Positions 1-16,379 are shown, counted from the stretch's first letter. The stretch: DNA of 64,000 nucleotides from Megalobrama amblycephala (GCF_018812025.1 NC_063066.1:9300882-9364881), one strand, 5' to 3'. Numbers and translations: made by a program. Notes: generated by a model from the sequence alone, not told the origin.

Positions 1-384
1 AAGCAACAGAAGATACTTGCATGTTTCCCGGAAGAAACATTAAGTACAATTTACCTTGATATTTAAATTCAAGTTTTTACCCCCGACTCTTAATGCGTCT
101 TGTTTCCTTCTAGAGCATCAGTGAATGTTTGAACCTTTTTTAATAGTTGAGTTTGAGTCCCTCAGTTGTCCTCAGTGTGAAAAGACGGATCTCAAAATCA
201 TATAGTCACTGCAGGAAAGGGTTCAAATATGCAAAAAATCCTTGAAAACTGAAGAATCTGCAGGACCTGGACCTGGAAGAACAGAGCTCAGTTTAACTGC
301 TCAGAACAAACAAGGGACTCATGAACAACCATCACAAAACAAAAAAACAGTCATAGATCATCCAGGTAACCACACACAGTATTG

Positions 385-615
385 AGATTCAGTGGTTCAC
401 AAACTTTTGAATGGGGCCATTTAAAAAAATTCAGCTATTGTTTTGTCTTGTGAACTAAACGCAAACATCTTTTATGTAAAATATCTTACTCAGGACAGTA
501 CTAAATAAAAAATAACATGCATTTTGTAAGATCTCACTTTTTTTTCTTAAAATTATTCACATTTTCACAGATTCTGCAAGTGGTTCACATACTTTTTCAT
601 GCCACTGTATATATA
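385..615. repeat. dispersed repeat fragment in arhgef6 intron 3
   Basis: AT-rich segment with phrases such as AATAACATGCATTTTGTA and AGATTCTGCAAG, which I recognise as recurring in cyprinid genomes. No target-site duplication is discernible. It ends in a short TA run. Confidence 0.5.
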
Positions 616-1622
616 TATATTTTTTATTTTCATTTATTTATTTATTTTTCTTTAGGGGTGAACTATGCCTTTAAAGAACCTGTCTGTGAAGCAGTCCTGT
701 AGGACTTGAGGAACACTTGCACAATTACAAGGAGCACACGCTCTCCTATAAAGGCAACAGCCACAGGGAACAGTGAGAAACATATGACCAGGAAGAAAAA
801 ACTGAGAATAACTACGCCTCATGAATTCCGCATGCTTATGCAGATACAGTCAGCCGCCCGGACAGGCCTTTCAAAAAGCAACTGTCTGTTGACTCCAGTA
901 GTTGAGAGCAGCTGCAGCTGAAAAGACACAAATGCGGGCACAACCCCAGAAAAATCACCTCTTGACATTCACAGAGCAAATACATGAGGTCAGTCATCCT
1001 CATCCTGAGAAAAATGTGATTTATATCTCATGTTTACTGCTCTTTTCAACTGACTGACATGGCGTACTGTGCATTTCTCAAAGATAAACTTGCAGGGGCA
1101 TGTGATGTGATATCTATCACAATCATATTCACATACTTCTAAAAATGAACTTGAACTAATGTTTACTGAACCCCTTTAGAATCAAATCATTATATCTACT
1201 TTAAAAAAAAAACAAAAAAACAAAAGCTGCTGATGCTAGTGGGATGAAGGAAGACAGTTGTTGCAACAGGTCCTAAGGGAACATGCAACAGGAAAGATAT
1301 GGCTCATTTCCACTAGCAACATAACATGATTATTACCGAGTGCCTGCGATCCTGCTTGTAAACAGAGACATTCTTGGTAGTTTATAAGTGACCAGCAGGA
1401 GCTAATTTTCTAAAAATGTCTTTAACACAAGACTTGCACACTATTCCGTCTGTTAGACTGTCTGCTCTGCCTCGCAAAACCCTCATAAGTGTTAACACGA
1501 CTATCATTTAAGGCGGAAGAAGAAACTCACCAATGACAAGACAAAGCTGATTGCTACAGAACTCAAGAAGAGAAAAGACACAGAATATCAAAAGAACACA
1601 CGTGCATAACATTATGAATTAC

Positions 1623-4600
1623 CTTGAGTGGCGATGTTTATTGCTGAGAGTGTTGACAGAACCTTGTTGAAGTTCTCCCCAGTATATAAGCTCTCTGGAT
1701 CAAATCCCTAAGAGAAAGAGACAAGTCAAAGACAAGAAAAACCGTCCAATGACAGTGCCAGAAGAAGCAGCAGCAGCAGAAGTAGGTCAGAAATCAGAGG
1801 AGAATCGGGTTTTATCTACACAGAAATAACTAGGGGCGTATATTGAACATTTAATCAGGATACGATCTGACATTGATTCTCTTAGCCAGCAATATGATAT
1901 TTGCCGATACCTCAAAAAAATGATATGATATGATACGATAAAGATTTGATTAGATTCAGGGGCCTGCGATTGATATATTGATATTACAATATATTCTATG
2001 CCTATTTTACACAACCAGTTATATATACATTTGTTACGCATTGCATCAGTGCATCATATTGTTAGTCATTTGATTGATGCATCAAACCATATGAATGTAT
2101 CGCTACACCAATCTCAATGGTTATGCTAATCATCTTTAGTGTGACCCACATTTTTAGATGTAGATGCTAGTTTGGTGTTCGGTCTACAAGCCCTGCCAGT
2201 CACTGGGTACAGACAGCTATCCCCTTTCTTGCTAAGGGTATGGTTTCACATGTTAAATAAAACATTATAGCATTTTACACAGCAATGCAAGAAGTGTCTG
2301 TCCTTGTATTTGCATCAAGATGAACAGTTAAACAACTTCAGCAGCAGTCAGTTCAGTTTATAGATTGTAGTTTGCATTTCTCTCTCATCAATAATTTAAA
2401 ATGGCTCATATCAAGCTAAAGATACTTCTTGTTTTCAGTTCCTTTAAATGCAGAAGTGAAAGTTATGCGCCTGGCTTGTTTGTCCAGTCACACGACTTGC
2501 ATCAACTATATGCCCACTGAGCCTTTGAAAGAGCATGAAACTGGAGCTTTCTTCAAAACGGATATGATGATATAAGCAAACACGATAACAATATACAAAA
2601 CATGATCAAAATATACATATTTTCATGAAAAATAAATAGTCCTTGTGATCTTCTCCAAAGTAAATGAAGACCTATGAAAAACTTGATAGATCAGGCCACA
2701 TGTACAAGTGACATGAAGGCTTAAAGGAGGGTCAGTTCCTGAGTGAAAATGAATCATTAAAAGTTGTTCAAACGAATCATCTGTTAATGAATCGGACTAC
2801 ACTGCCGCTGAGTTTTTGTTTTTGCGTGCAGTTCTCGAAGAAAGGACATGTCAGTATAAGGAAAAAAAAAGTGCATTCTTTTCATCATCAAATTCAGACT
2901 GCAAAATTACAACACTAGCATAACTGCGACAGAAACAACTCAAAAATTAATTGCGATTAACATATTTCTACCACTTTTTTTCCATGTTAACTGGTATAAA
3001 CGCCCCATTCCCAGCTACTCTCTCCCTCAGCCCGCGATCTCCAGCTTTATAGTGCTGCTTTACAACATCACCACAAATTATAGGGGGGAAAAGCAATCAT
3101 ATGTGCTGCTGAGAGAGACTTAGTTTAGCCAAAGATCACAGCATCACACTTTTATAGATTCAAGTTGAGTTGATCCAATTGTCTTTAGCAGACTTTGATT
3201 CATTAGCAGATATTTGGAGATTTTGAGATAATGAGCAATGGGCGCTAATTGAGCTGGTTATTAGTGTTCACTCTCCTGTTGTAGGTCCTAAAATTTGCAG
3301 AGCATTGTCCCACATTTTCTGTTTTTAAACCATTGCTGAGTATTTTCTCCTTAAAACTCCAGTGTACCAAAGACAGTCTCAAAAACGCGTTTTGAAACCG
3401 CCCTGTTTCCTACCGTCACAAACATGTAACCAATCCAGTCAATGTGCGGAGCTTTTCTCCACTGACTTTCTATGACGTTCAAAGCATTTCTAAGGATGCT
3501 GATTTTCAGAAGGCCGCTGTCTGACGCGGAGATGGTGAACGGGAACACGGTTTGTGTGACATTAGCAACACATTATTAGCTGTTTGATAATGTAGTCAAT
3601 CAAAAGGCTAATTATATCAATTACCATTATGTGTCTGACGTTACATAAAGCATTAAATATGTGATACATAAAATGCATCGACTTGTACACAACCCTGTAT
3701 AATTCACTCTGCCTCTTTCTGAATCAGTTATGTGGTCATATAGAGCTGAATAAAACAAATATTTCCACTTGTCATTGTGTAGCGTTTACAAAAGTTGACC
3801 GAGTGGATCAGGTAATCCGAGCTGGTGTGATTGAGTGGAGGCGGAGACTAATTTGCATATTCATTGCTCCACATACACTAATGCTGCCTTCACATGCTCT
3901 CGGAATTATCGTACATACCAGTTTCCTAGGTAAAAACTGCACATGTACGTCCTCCCATTTCGAATCTTGAATGCAATGAGTTCGTAATCACGACTTCAGA
4001 AGTGGGAATTATTCCATTTCCGATAGCACGTGAAGGCAGCATTAATGAAGCAAAGGGGGGAAGAGTTCAAGTGTGTCGCATGCGACCTTAAAGGAACACG
4101 CCACTATTTTTGAAATTAGGCTCATTTTCCAACTCCCCTAGAGTTAAACAGTTGAGTTTTACCGTTTTCAAATTCATTCAGCCGATCTCCGGGTCTGGCG
4201 CTAGCACTTTTAGCTGCAGCTTAGCATAGATCATTGAATCTGATTAGACCGTTAACATCTCGCTCAAAAATGACCAAAAAGTTTCGATATTTGATATTAT
4301 GATATTACGCAGCACCGGAAAATAGGCTAACTTCCGTCAGCATAACCAACGTGACTACCTGGGAGCGTGCCTTGCAACCATGGAGACATTTGTGAGAGAC
4401 GATTCAAAAGATACAGGTATATACACCAACTTGATGCTGGTCACGTTGGAAGTTACCTAGCTGGGGACTATTTTCAGGCGGTGCGTAATATCATTGAGCC
4501 TGCTGCACCCATGCTACAGCAGAAAAGTTCCTTGATTATTACGCCGGAATGAAAGTATAGTATATTTTCAAAAATAGTGGCATGTTCCTTTAAAGTGAAG

Positions 4601-7600
4601 CCAAAGCATTTTGATCGCCCCCTAGTGGCTGGCTGCAGTATAGGTCATAAACGCCACCCTCTCCATGTAATCGAACGGGACGCAAGCCAAACTAAAAAAA
4701 ATCCAATTACACTTCAAATAATTATTTTCCAAAGATGGTTTCTGTTATTTTAGGTAGTTCTTATCACGCAGATGTTCAAGTGGTTGATTTCCCAGTACGT
4801 ATGGTTTTAGTTAGTTATTTGTTGCTATAAAAACAGAGTGTAACATCATGAATCACAGCGGCTCCACCTCAGGATCACTACACCAAACGACGCAATCGGC
4901 AAAGACCTTTACTTATTTTTTTACTATTTTTTTCCATTTTTTTTAGTCTATGGTAGTTACATTCAAGCTATTTTAAGGCATGAAGAAATTTTCACAGGAT
5001 TTTTTTTTTTTTTAAATATGTCATTTTGATCATCAAAGATGAGTTTTAAGGGATAACATTATTGACTGCAAGGGTACTTTAACAAAGTCAAAACTAAACA
5101 TTACATATAAACAAGTAACATGGCACTAATGAGTCACGTTCACCTCATGTGCCAAGTTTATTAGTCCATAACCTCATTTTGGTCATAGTTTTAAGTGTAC
5201 CTACAGGAACACTGTCAATGCAGAGGGTGTGGCATCAAAGTCTGGCTATGTGTTTGTGTCAATAATAGACATTGCAGATTGACAATGTTTACGGTGATAT
5301 AATTGTTTACTGTAGCATAATTCCTGACCATCTTCCTGAGAAGCCTGTAATGTTGCTGCAGCTCAGGACCATAATAACCATAATAAATGAAATGCACATG
5401 CAAAAGAGCTGGTATTATGAGCAATCTTGTTTACTGGCATATTTTAAGATCACATGTGCAAAGCCAAAACAAAACCCTGCTATTTATTTTTCTGTCCTCA
5501 GGGAGAGCTAAACTAAATTAGATGGGCAGAAGAGAGAAGTACTCTACATGGATCCAATATAAATTATTAAATGTATTTAATATAAATTATTAAGCCTGTT
5601 AAGTAAATCATTCCTTCATGAATGCAATTCTTACAGGCATAGCTTTAATCTGAGATGTATTTTCATGCACATACACCACAGAACTGATTTTGTTTATTTG
5701 TTATCTACCTAAAAGAATGATATCCTCAGTCTACAGGTCGCATATTATACACACTCATCTGTATTTCTCAAAGGCATTTGGGTGACAAACACAATCAAGT
5801 ACAGAAATTTTGGAGAAAAATTATCTTACCTCAACCTTTAGAGACTGGCATCCTTTTAGAAACTCCCGAATGTTTGCAATGCAGGCCGCTTCGCATCTGG
5901 GTTCAGCTGAATACTGTAACCAATGAAAGAATGAGGATGTAAATAATCTAAACTTTGCTTCGACCACACTGCAAAGAACCACCTGAGATCAACAAGATCT
6001 CGTTTTTGTCAGCCTAGCCTATGAGCCACATTGTACCCAGCCACTGCTGTCCAGTATCGCATACTAAATTTCTTTGGCGTTCAGTATACTAAGTTACTAT
6101 TTCTTTGCTCGAGCTTCGTGCTGTTACACACACATACACACACACATAGCTCGTATCTATGCTCATCGGGCCCTCTCACACCAGGAAAAGATATTTTGGA
6201 GGAAGTGACGATGTTTGCTCAGCAAGATTCTACTTGGACCGCTTACTAGTGATGGCAAATCCGACTCATTTCGCGAATCGATTCTTTCGAACATTTCGCT
6301 TCAAAGAACCGGTTCAAATTCTTTTGCGCTTTGATTTGCGTAGCATATTGTCCCCTGTTTCACAGACAAGGTTTAATAGTCCCAGACTAAAATGCCACCT
6401 ATCTTAAAATATGTCAGTGCATTGTTTTGTCTCAAGATGCACATCAGTAATGTTTTTTTTTCCTAAGACACGTTTATAAACGCTTCTTAAATGTCTTAAT
6501 TGAACTAAGGCCTAATGCTGGCTTAATCTAAACCCTGTCTGTGAAACCAGACTCATATAGGCTAAATAAAACATAGGCCTACAAACAAGGCCATCTGCGC
6601 ATATTGTTGTTTATTACATTTTTCCAACTACATTTTTGTATTGTAATTTCATGTGGTGGCAGAAATGATTCAGCTCGTAAAAACTAAATAATTTAAACTT
6701 AAATATAATTTGCATTAACATTAAATTACACTAAAATTCATTTAAATCTCTTAGCTGAAAAGTTTTGTTGCACGAATCGTTCAGTCCAGTTTCAGGCTAA
6801 TTCAATTCATTGAAAAGATCCGACTCCAAAGAACAATTCGTTCTCGAAATTATGGATAAATTCAAAAATGTATCTCTTTAAAAGCGTCGTGTAAAATCTG
6901 CAACGCGGTATGGCACAGAAATATGCTCAAAATAAAGGAAGGGGGGAAGACAAGAACCAACAAAACTTATAATGGGCCCTTTAAAAAGAAAGAGAAACTT
7001 TTCTCTGTCGAGTTGTATTGATTAGCACATTCGTTATAATGTCGCTGCATCAAAGCACGAATTCATAGCGCTTAAATTAAGAGAATTTAAGCGAACTTTA
7101 TTCTGCAGAAATCAACATTTATACAGTAGGCTATCTTATTAAGTGTGTGCAACTGAGTAAAATGTGGGAGTCGAACTAGCAGCAGAAGCATACGTTACAG
7201 ACAGACATTCAATAATCTGATATCTGACTGACTTAGTTAAACGGCTGTAACAAACTACAGATGAAAATTATTTACAAATGTTTTTGGTATTTTATACAAA
7301 AGTGGAAATAGACAAGTAACGTTATTTCGTTTTTGAGAATGTGATAATGCGGAACAATTTCTCATGTAACAGGAAGTCAGATTGTATCTCGCTTAAATTG
7401 TGCGACCTGAATAAACCTCCAGTTAAACACACATTTATCGCGAAATTTCTTTTTTAAACGTATTGTTTCTTTGCAAAATTAAGTGCACCTCAAAGTGTCA
7501 CTTGTAACAGTTAAGTATCCTGGTATTGTGGATCGTGCACTGTCAGTTCCGCATGGCTGTATTTGCTGCGGTTGCATTAAATTAAAATATAATTCACTAC

Positions 7601-7817
7601 AGTCTATGGCTGTTTTTATCAAAGAAACAAACATGTGTATATTATCAATTACCTTTAAGATGGCTCCAGGTAGCAGTCGCTCCATAAGCTTACACAGGAC
7701 GACCCCATCTCTGAGAGATGTTTTCAGAAATTCCTCTGGATCAGCGATATTCTTTTTGGGTGAATTAAGCACGCCTAATGTTATTAGCCACGTAACAGTC
7801 TGCTCCTCGGGGTTCAT
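1623..7817 (-). CDS. arhgef6: arhgef6 (alpha-PIX Rho GEF), N-terminal CH-domain exons, partial
   Basis: Rac/Cdc42 guanine nucleotide exchange factor that binds PAK and GIT at focal adhesions. Only the 5' part is present; the remaining exons lie beyond the left edge. Coding exons on the minus strand: 7653-7817 (start ATG at 7817), 5830-5913 and 1623-1707, all with GT-AG borders, phases 0, 0 and 1. The translation begins [20 protein letters not shown] and continues through a calponin-homology domain ([19 protein letters not shown], then [11 protein letters not shown], then [14 protein letters not shown]), about 111 residues, as at the start of alpha/beta-PIX. The MNPEEQ start and the adjacent rbmx and gpr101 favour ARHGEF6 over ARHGEF7 (which starts MNSAEQ from memory). 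The next exon (linker before SH3) was not found in 1-1622. Introns 1 and 2 are 1.7 and 4.1 kb and repeat-filled. Confidence 0.93.
1880..2640. repeat. degenerate AT-rich dispersed repeat in arhgef6 intron 2
   Basis: Clusters of GATATGATA, ATCGATA-like and ATTGATATATTGATATT sequence at the left, and GATATGATGATATAAGC with CACGATAACAATATACAAAACATG at the right, resemble the ends of the CGATATA-type repeat also seen at 36.2-36.8 kb. Borders are uncertain. Confidence 0.35.
3879..4044. mobile_element. short inverted-repeat MITE
   Basis: Terminal inverted repeats TAATGCTGCCTTCAC (left) and GTGAAGGCAGCATTA (right) match perfectly over 15 bases and continue with mismatches through the GGAA(A)T region. 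Length 166 bp. No coding capacity. Confidence 0.75.
4092..4589. mobile_element. piggyBac-like non-autonomous element with TTAA duplication
   Basis: Terminal repeats AGGAACACGCCACTATTTTT and AAAAATAGTGGCATGTTCCT (one mismatch) are flanked by TTAA on both sides (4088-4091 and 4590-4593), the piggyBac superfamily target signature. It is 498 bp long with no transposase. Confidence 0.85.
4594..4970. repeat. dispersed cyprinid repeat abutting the TTAA element
   Basis: Begins TTAAAGTGAAGCCAAAGCA with the phrase CGCCCCCTAGTGGCTGGCTG, a composition I recognise in many fish intergenic repeats. The right border is approximate, near a T-rich run. Confidence 0.5.
6353..6550. mobile_element. MITE with TTTCACAGACA ends, copy 1
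   Basis: Ends CTGTTTCACAGACAAGG and CCCTGTCTGTGAAACCAG form inverted repeats. The interior shares ATCTTAAAATATGTCAGTG and TTGTTTTGTCTCAAGATGCA with the copy at 43733-43958. It lies in arhgef6 intron 1. Confidence 0.8.
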
Positions 7818-8200
7818 AGTTTAGGCTCAATGGGCCTTTCAGATTTAGCTGCACCCTTGGTGCGCCAGCTCTCACTATTTGTGTTGAGATGCTACCCACA
7901 TCCGTCGCGCTTCTGCTTTTTCTGTATGTTACAACGACCATTCAGCCCAGCAACTTAGTTCTCCAGTGGACGTCTGCCATATAATCAACAAAAAGGCTCT
8001 TTGACATTTCAGTGACACTAAGGGAACTGTGATTGCTTTAGAATGCCGCAAGAATTTTCCATATGGCTCAACTTTATTTTTTTTGATGAAATAAGCCTGT
8101 ATATGTAGTATGGGCGAACACTGACATTTTCATACCAATACACCACTATTATAGTGGGAATTTATTCAAATACACAGACAAGAATGACAAAAGTTCATTT
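7818..8200 (-). promoter_or_regulatory. arhgef6 5' UTR and presumed promoter
   Basis: The stretch immediately upstream of the arhgef6 start codon holds no other gene. It contains some CpG and mixed-composition sequence from about 7820 to 7920, then becomes AT-rich. No TATA box is obvious. Placement is inferred only from position; the transcription start cannot be fixed from sequence alone. Confidence 0.35.
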
Positions 8201-8411
8201 CAACTCAGATGTTTTTTTATTGGAGAAGGAAAAAAAAAAAACAAAAAAAAACAAAACAACAACATAATTCATCTGTAGTACCCCATGACTCCATCTCAAC
8301 AATCAGCCTCAATCAACAGCAACCTCCAAAGAACAGATTCTGAATCTAGAAAGAAAAAAAAAGGGAGTGATTAATTGCACGGAGACAAAATATATATTTG
8401 TAAGGGTTTAA

Positions 8412-9167
8412 AGGTGCAGTAAGTGATTTCTGAGAAGCACCTGAGGTGCTTAATTCTTTTTTGTGCATCCTCGTTTCCTTTCCTCGAGTCTTAGCTCCAC
8501 CCTTCATGATGCGAGGGAAGGACGCAAGGAAAAGACTCGAGGATGGAGAAATTGAATCAAATGTAATGATATCCTCACTCACTTCAAAGCATCATTAGCT
8601 GCACTCGAGGGATCTACCACATGTTGTTAAAGTTTGGTTATTTTAAAAATATATATACAATATATTTATAAAGCATGATGCCCTGTTGAAATACATGAGA
8701 TGTAAAGTTTATTTAAACTGCAAAAGTGAGGCATACATTTATACATCTGTGACAGATATGAAGGGGGTGGAGAATGTGTACGTGCGTCACGTTTCTCGAC
8801 GAGAAAGCCTTCCGCAAAGGATACACCTGTGTATTCTTGCTCACGACTCCTCAGGAAGCTTCCTCACTCCTCGATCCTCACAGTGCAATTAGAGAATTGA
8901 GATGTTCTTCAAGATCGGTTGATCGGTTTCCGGGTCATAGGATGGAGGACGGAGGAGCGAGGAAACGAGGAGCGATATTGAGATGCATCCTTGATATTTG
9001 AAGTCACCAAAAGGATCACAGCACTATCTTGATAGCTCCACCCCCAAATTTACAGACACCTCTCCCCTAATGTGTATACGCCCATTACTACTGATTGCCT
9101 ACAAGTGTGTTTCGGTGCTCCTTCCGATCCACCTTCAAGAGTTTCTCAGAAATCGCTTACTGGACCT
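8412..9167. mobile_element. TTAA-type element with AGGTGCAGTAAG ends
   Basis: Left end AGGTGCAGTAAGTGATTTCT is preceded by TTAA; right end AGAAATCGCTTACTGGACCT is its inverted repeat with mismatches. The interior contains inverted CCTCGA/TCGAGG-rich segments (about 8465-8545 and 8860-8980). It lies between arhgef6 and rbmx. Confidence 0.7.
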
Positions 9168-9171
9168 TGAA

Positions 9172-9386
9172 AGGGTTAGTTCACCCAAAAATGTAAAATT
9201 CTGTCAATTACTCACCCATATGTCGTTCCAAACCTATAAGAGTTTCGTTCATCTTCAGAACACAAATGAAGATCTTTTTGCTACGCAACTGATACTTGAA
9301 TGAAGATGAATGAAAGCCTTACAGGTTTGAAAGGACATGAGGGTGACTAATTAATGGCAATTTTCATTTTTGGGTGAACTAACCCT
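9172..9386. mobile_element. AGGGTTAGTTCACCC element, short copy
   Basis: TIRs AGGGTTAGTTCACCCAAAAA and TTTTTGGGTGAACTAACCCT, perfect over 20 bases, with TTAA on the right and a degenerate TGAA shared with the preceding element on the left. It is a 215-bp member of the family forming long foldbacks elsewhere in the window. Confidence 0.8.
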
Positions 9387-10520
9387 TTAAAAAGGACAAA
9401 CGTACCTGCATCGTATGAAAGACTTTCATGGATCATCCACAAGGACAACAGGTCCTGATCAGCAATGATGTATTCGTGCATGTATAACCATCAAACTCCC
9501 CTTCCTCCACTCAGCCTGCAACGAGAGAGTTACCATCAGCAAACTGTTGTAGCTCAGCCTAAGGGACATATTTTAAAATCTTTTTTACAAAAAAAAAAAA
9601 AGAAAGAAAAGGTGACCCAATCTGAAATGTTTTCCAGGCTTGTTGATAGGGTGCTGACTTTCTCCACGTGGTCTCCTTTGTTAGAATCGGCATGCTTGCA
9701 AGCGGTTCTGGCTTTTTGTTAACACTAAGTGAAATTACTATTTCGAAAGGGAAGTTCCACTGGGAAGTTTCAAGAAGTTTTGCATCTATGTGGTTTATAT
9801 TTGACTGTAGGTACAGATCCATTGAGGAGATTCACATCTTAATATCCTTTAAAAAAAGAAAAAAAGGCCATTGCTCATTTGAAAAGGGGCAGAAAAAAAA
9901 TATCCAGACATTTTCTCCTTTAGTGCAACAGTAGAATTGACTGATTTTTCTGAGACTAAGACCTCCTAAACTCAGTGATCCAGTGGTTTGGGGAAGGGAT
10001 CAGACTCCTTTGAAGGCAGAGATGAGGTTTGTTAATAATGTTGGAAAGTATAGCGTTTCAGATTGCATTTGAAAAACCTAGGGCAACGATGTTTGACTAA
10101 AATACACTAACCTTCAGGCTGCAAAATAACACCACCGAGACTTGACTTATACCAGAACAAAAGGGTTTGCTTTGCTTACCAGCTGTTGACAGGTTTTATC
10201 TGTGGTGCTGAATTGTTTCTTGCATTTTGGTTGTCTTTGGATTGGTCGATGCAAGACGTCAATGTTTAGGCTTTGTGATGAAGGATCCATTTGCACTGAG
10301 GAAAACTACACCCATAGAGAGTTTGGAAAAAGGTGACATTTGTCCATTCCTCAACAATGTGAACAATCATGCCTACATGAATATTCTGCATTGAATCTAT
10401 ATTAACTGGCATTTTGGGGTGCTCACCATGGAAAACTGAAGAGGTGAACATATTTATGCTTCATAGTTTCTCATTCTCTTGAATAGCAGAGTGTTGCTCA
10501 AGATCTTTGATTAAAAACAC

Positions 10521-10526
10521 TTTATT
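10521..10526 (-). terminator. rbmx: rbmx polyadenylation signal
   Basis: AATAAA on the minus strand in the context CCAATAAAGTG, followed by a T-rich stretch, about 300 bases after the stop codon. It is the first canonical signal downstream. Further AATAAA-like sites lie beyond (for example near 8217), so a longer 3' UTR is possible. Confidence 0.6.
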
Positions 10527-10828
10527 GGTAAATGAAAGCCATATGCTAGGGTATTGCAGGTTTTAACAAAGCACTAGTATACAAAAAGAACACACTTAGA
10601 TTTGCAATGGTACCATTAAATGGGATGTGGGCAAGGGAAAAGAAACTTTGCATTTAAAAAGGACAAAAAAAAAAAAAAAAAAAACCTTCCACAAGTTTGT
10701 GTACAGCTTGAAACTGAAGCTTGAAGTCCAGAGTTTAAAATGGCGCTCTTTTGAATCTCAATGTCTTTTGAACGTCTCAATGAGAAACCACCATTTCTCC
10801 ATCTCAATTTTTTCCCTTTTTTTCTCTC

Positions 10829-13724
<2,896 letters not shown>

Positions 13725-14556
13725 TTATATTCATATTTATATAGAAAAATGAATTTGCCATTATGTATCTATTGACATTTAGCTACTTTCAATTAAAAGC
13801 AGTTTAACTAAAAAGTGCCTAAAACCAGCAAACAGACCAACCTCACCAAGTAGGAGACCAGAAAATCTAGTTTAAGCAGTTTTCATCAAGAATACACGCA
13901 TAGTGGCAGAAAACAATGCAAAAATGTAAGTACGTGTTGTTGTACCGGTTAAGGGATTGTCAACAGCTATGGGATGACAGAAAAGCGTTTAATTTAATCA
14001 TTATATGGAGTAGCTGCTTTACTGGGCAACCATTAACTGATAGGCCCTGCCTGGCTAACAGTAGTTGCTGATCACGTGCGAGCAATACGAACATTCATTA
14101 GTCGAGTTTAAGAAGATACTAAACGTTTCGGTCGAGCATTTTGCATGGCATTTACATACACATTTTAAAGCATGCTTCACAAAATGGCGGACGCTTAAAA
14201 TTACAAGGCTACTGGCAGATACAGCAGCTTGAGACCTCTTCAGGCCATATGGTTAACTTGCAACATGTTTGATTAAGAATCTCAAATCTTCATGATAAAC
14301 ACTCAAAATAAACCACTTTTCGATTAAAATACATAAGAGAATAACGCTGATTATTGCAAGTTCAAAATGGCGATTGAAATGTGCGTTTAAAAAAACATCT
14401 TGCCGTCTGCCATCTACATGAGGCCATTTTCAGTTACCATCACATCTGCTAAATATACATAACTACAATGCTAAGGGCATTTAAATGAGCGCGCACAATA
14501 AAACTATCATCTACATATAAACATAATTAATATATTTGAATCATCCATTTACTCAC

Positions 14557-14640
14557 CTCAGGATCAATAGACAGAAACAAAAGCGTCTGCTGGTTTATAT
14601 GTGTCTAGTGTGTTTCGACCCGCCCAGTGCAGTCACTTAC
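14557..14640 (-). other. rbmx: rbmx non-coding exon 1 (5' UTR)
   Basis: A strong minus-strand donor (TGAG then GTGAGT, exon end at 14557) sits 1 kb upstream of the coding acceptor at 13556. The coding exon has only 17 bases of 5' UTR before the ATG, so an upstream non-coding exon is required; this is the best candidate. The outer boundary near 14640 is approximate. The upstream flank (14640-14740) is the presumed promoter. Confidence 0.6.
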
Positions 14641-14740
14641 TCTATGGTAGGAGGAAGGAACTCAACAGTTTAAAAGTCTCTCACGCCCCCTATTGTCATC
14701 TTTGAAAACTGCACTTAGCCATGTGGCGAAAACCAGTCGT
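14640..14740 (-). promoter_or_regulatory. presumed rbmx promoter
   Basis: Sequence directly upstream of the non-coding first exon, with a CACGCCCCC GC-box-like motif near 14681-14690. It faces the start of the divergent TM9SF gene. Assignment is by position only. Confidence 0.4.
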
Positions 14741-14896
14741 AAGTATCAAAGTTGCTCACTGATGAATTTTACATAAAGAAAAATAAAATATGTATTTAAA
14801 AGGGTGTGAGATTCTAGCCATATCTGTAAGTTAAATAAAAACTGTTGTTTACATGAAGCGGGGCAGATATGAGATCATATGATCAGTCGATACAGT

Positions 14897-16202
14897 CAGG
14901 GTTGGGCAAAAATACATCAAAATGTATTTTAAAATAAAATACCAAATACCTTAATTTTAAGTGTATCAAAATAAACTACAAAATACAGCAGCCACACCAT
15001 GTATCAAAATAAACTACTGTATTTTTGTATTTTAAAAATACTAAAAAATATTTTTACAAGGGAGCATGAAATTTCTTCGCAAAAGAGTAGCATTATAACA
15101 ACTTTCAACACACAAATGTATCTAATATGATAAGACAGCGCTGCTTTACCCCACATACGCTTGAGTAGAAGAAGTGTAAGCGGCGACTCGACATAATAAA
15201 ACTTCAAAGCTGCTGTCGAGACGTGTGTTGCGCTCGTCTCTCATTAGCAATCTCTCCAGCCGTCTCGTTCACTCGCCCTGCTCTGCTTCAGACTACAGTA
15301 ACGTTAATAATCTAATCCATGAACATGATTTCTGCCCGAGTCTCGTCCCGATTCTTTTCCACTGGCTGTAGACGTGAAGACAACACATCCCATGATTCCG
15401 TGAAATCATGGTGTCATCAAGCTACGCCTTTGTTTTGAATGAGCGACCTTTAGCTGCGAAAATTTACATATTGTGGCTTTAACAGATCGAATATTCACAT
15501 ATCCCTGTGATCTCCCAGATGAAGGTTGTTTTAAAGTAACCAACAGTTTAATTTTTAACAGTTTGCGAATGACTTATAATTGTATCCTAATTTAGTTACT
15601 TGACGTTTGGTAACAAAGGGCCTACTTTGCATTAGCAACACTGACTCAATGACAAACAAGTCATTTATAAGAAGATAACTGATGGCTCCTGTATTCATAG
15701 CAACTAGTTTATAACTAATTAATCAATTGATTGTTAATCATAAATATAGGGGGCTGCTGCTCGCTATAATAGTTTTCAAGAACATTATGTAAATTGGTAA
15801 ACTATTTAGCCTAGGCTACCAAAACGAACACCAAAACTTAACATGAACTGTTAAAAATTATAGCAATTCATGCAAAAGATTGATGGAAAGCTGGCAGCCT
15901 GCATGTTTCTTACTTTCACCACCTTCTTCCATATGGATAAATTTTCTGTTCTGATCTCAACAAGTCTCTGCAAACTATTGAGTAAGCACCAATCAGAGGC
16001 TGCAATTTTATGATGTCATCAGGTAGACTTCTTAAAGTATTTTACAGTATTTTAAAAATACAAAAATACAAAACACTAAAGTATTTTGATACAAAATACA
16101 AAGCCATTTTCATCAACCCTATCAAATACAAATTACAAAATACTATTTTGTATTTGAAATACGTATTTGAAATACATGTATCATAAATACTGCCCATCCC
16201 TG
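14897..16202. mobile_element. hAT-like element between rbmx and the TM9SF2-like gene
   Basis: Flanked by an exact 8-bp duplication GATACAGT (14889-14896 and 16203-16210), the hAT signature. Ends CAGGGTTGGGCA and TGCCCATCCCTG match at 11 of 12 positions. Both ends carry TATTTTGTAT/ATACAAAATA-rich subterminal sequence. It is 1,306 bp long, and no transposase ORF remains. Confidence 0.9.
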
Positions 16203-16379
16203 GATACAGTAGTTAAAAATATAATAAAATATTTATATTTTAAAAAACGCAACTAAAATTAAAATTAAAAATATTTGATTAATTAAAATATGCTAATTGT
16301 ATAAATATATTTATTTAAAGAACGCTGTCATTAATCCAGATGTTTTGTGGATCAATGATGTGGAGGGATTGGAGGAGGA

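Noticed and set aside
830..921. Possible arhgef6 exon 4 on the minus strand (TTTTCAG acceptor at about 922)
   Set aside because: Joined in the phase required by exon 3 it stops after about 15 codons and does not resemble the PIX linker. A partial SERP-like similarity is in another frame.
14716..14740. Plus-strand mini-exon: ATGTGGCGAAAACCAGTC directly followed by GTAAGTATC
   Set aside because: It has an attractive start and donor but only six codons, and the TM9SF2-like gene already has a signal-peptide exon at 16558. No evidence supports an alternative first exon.
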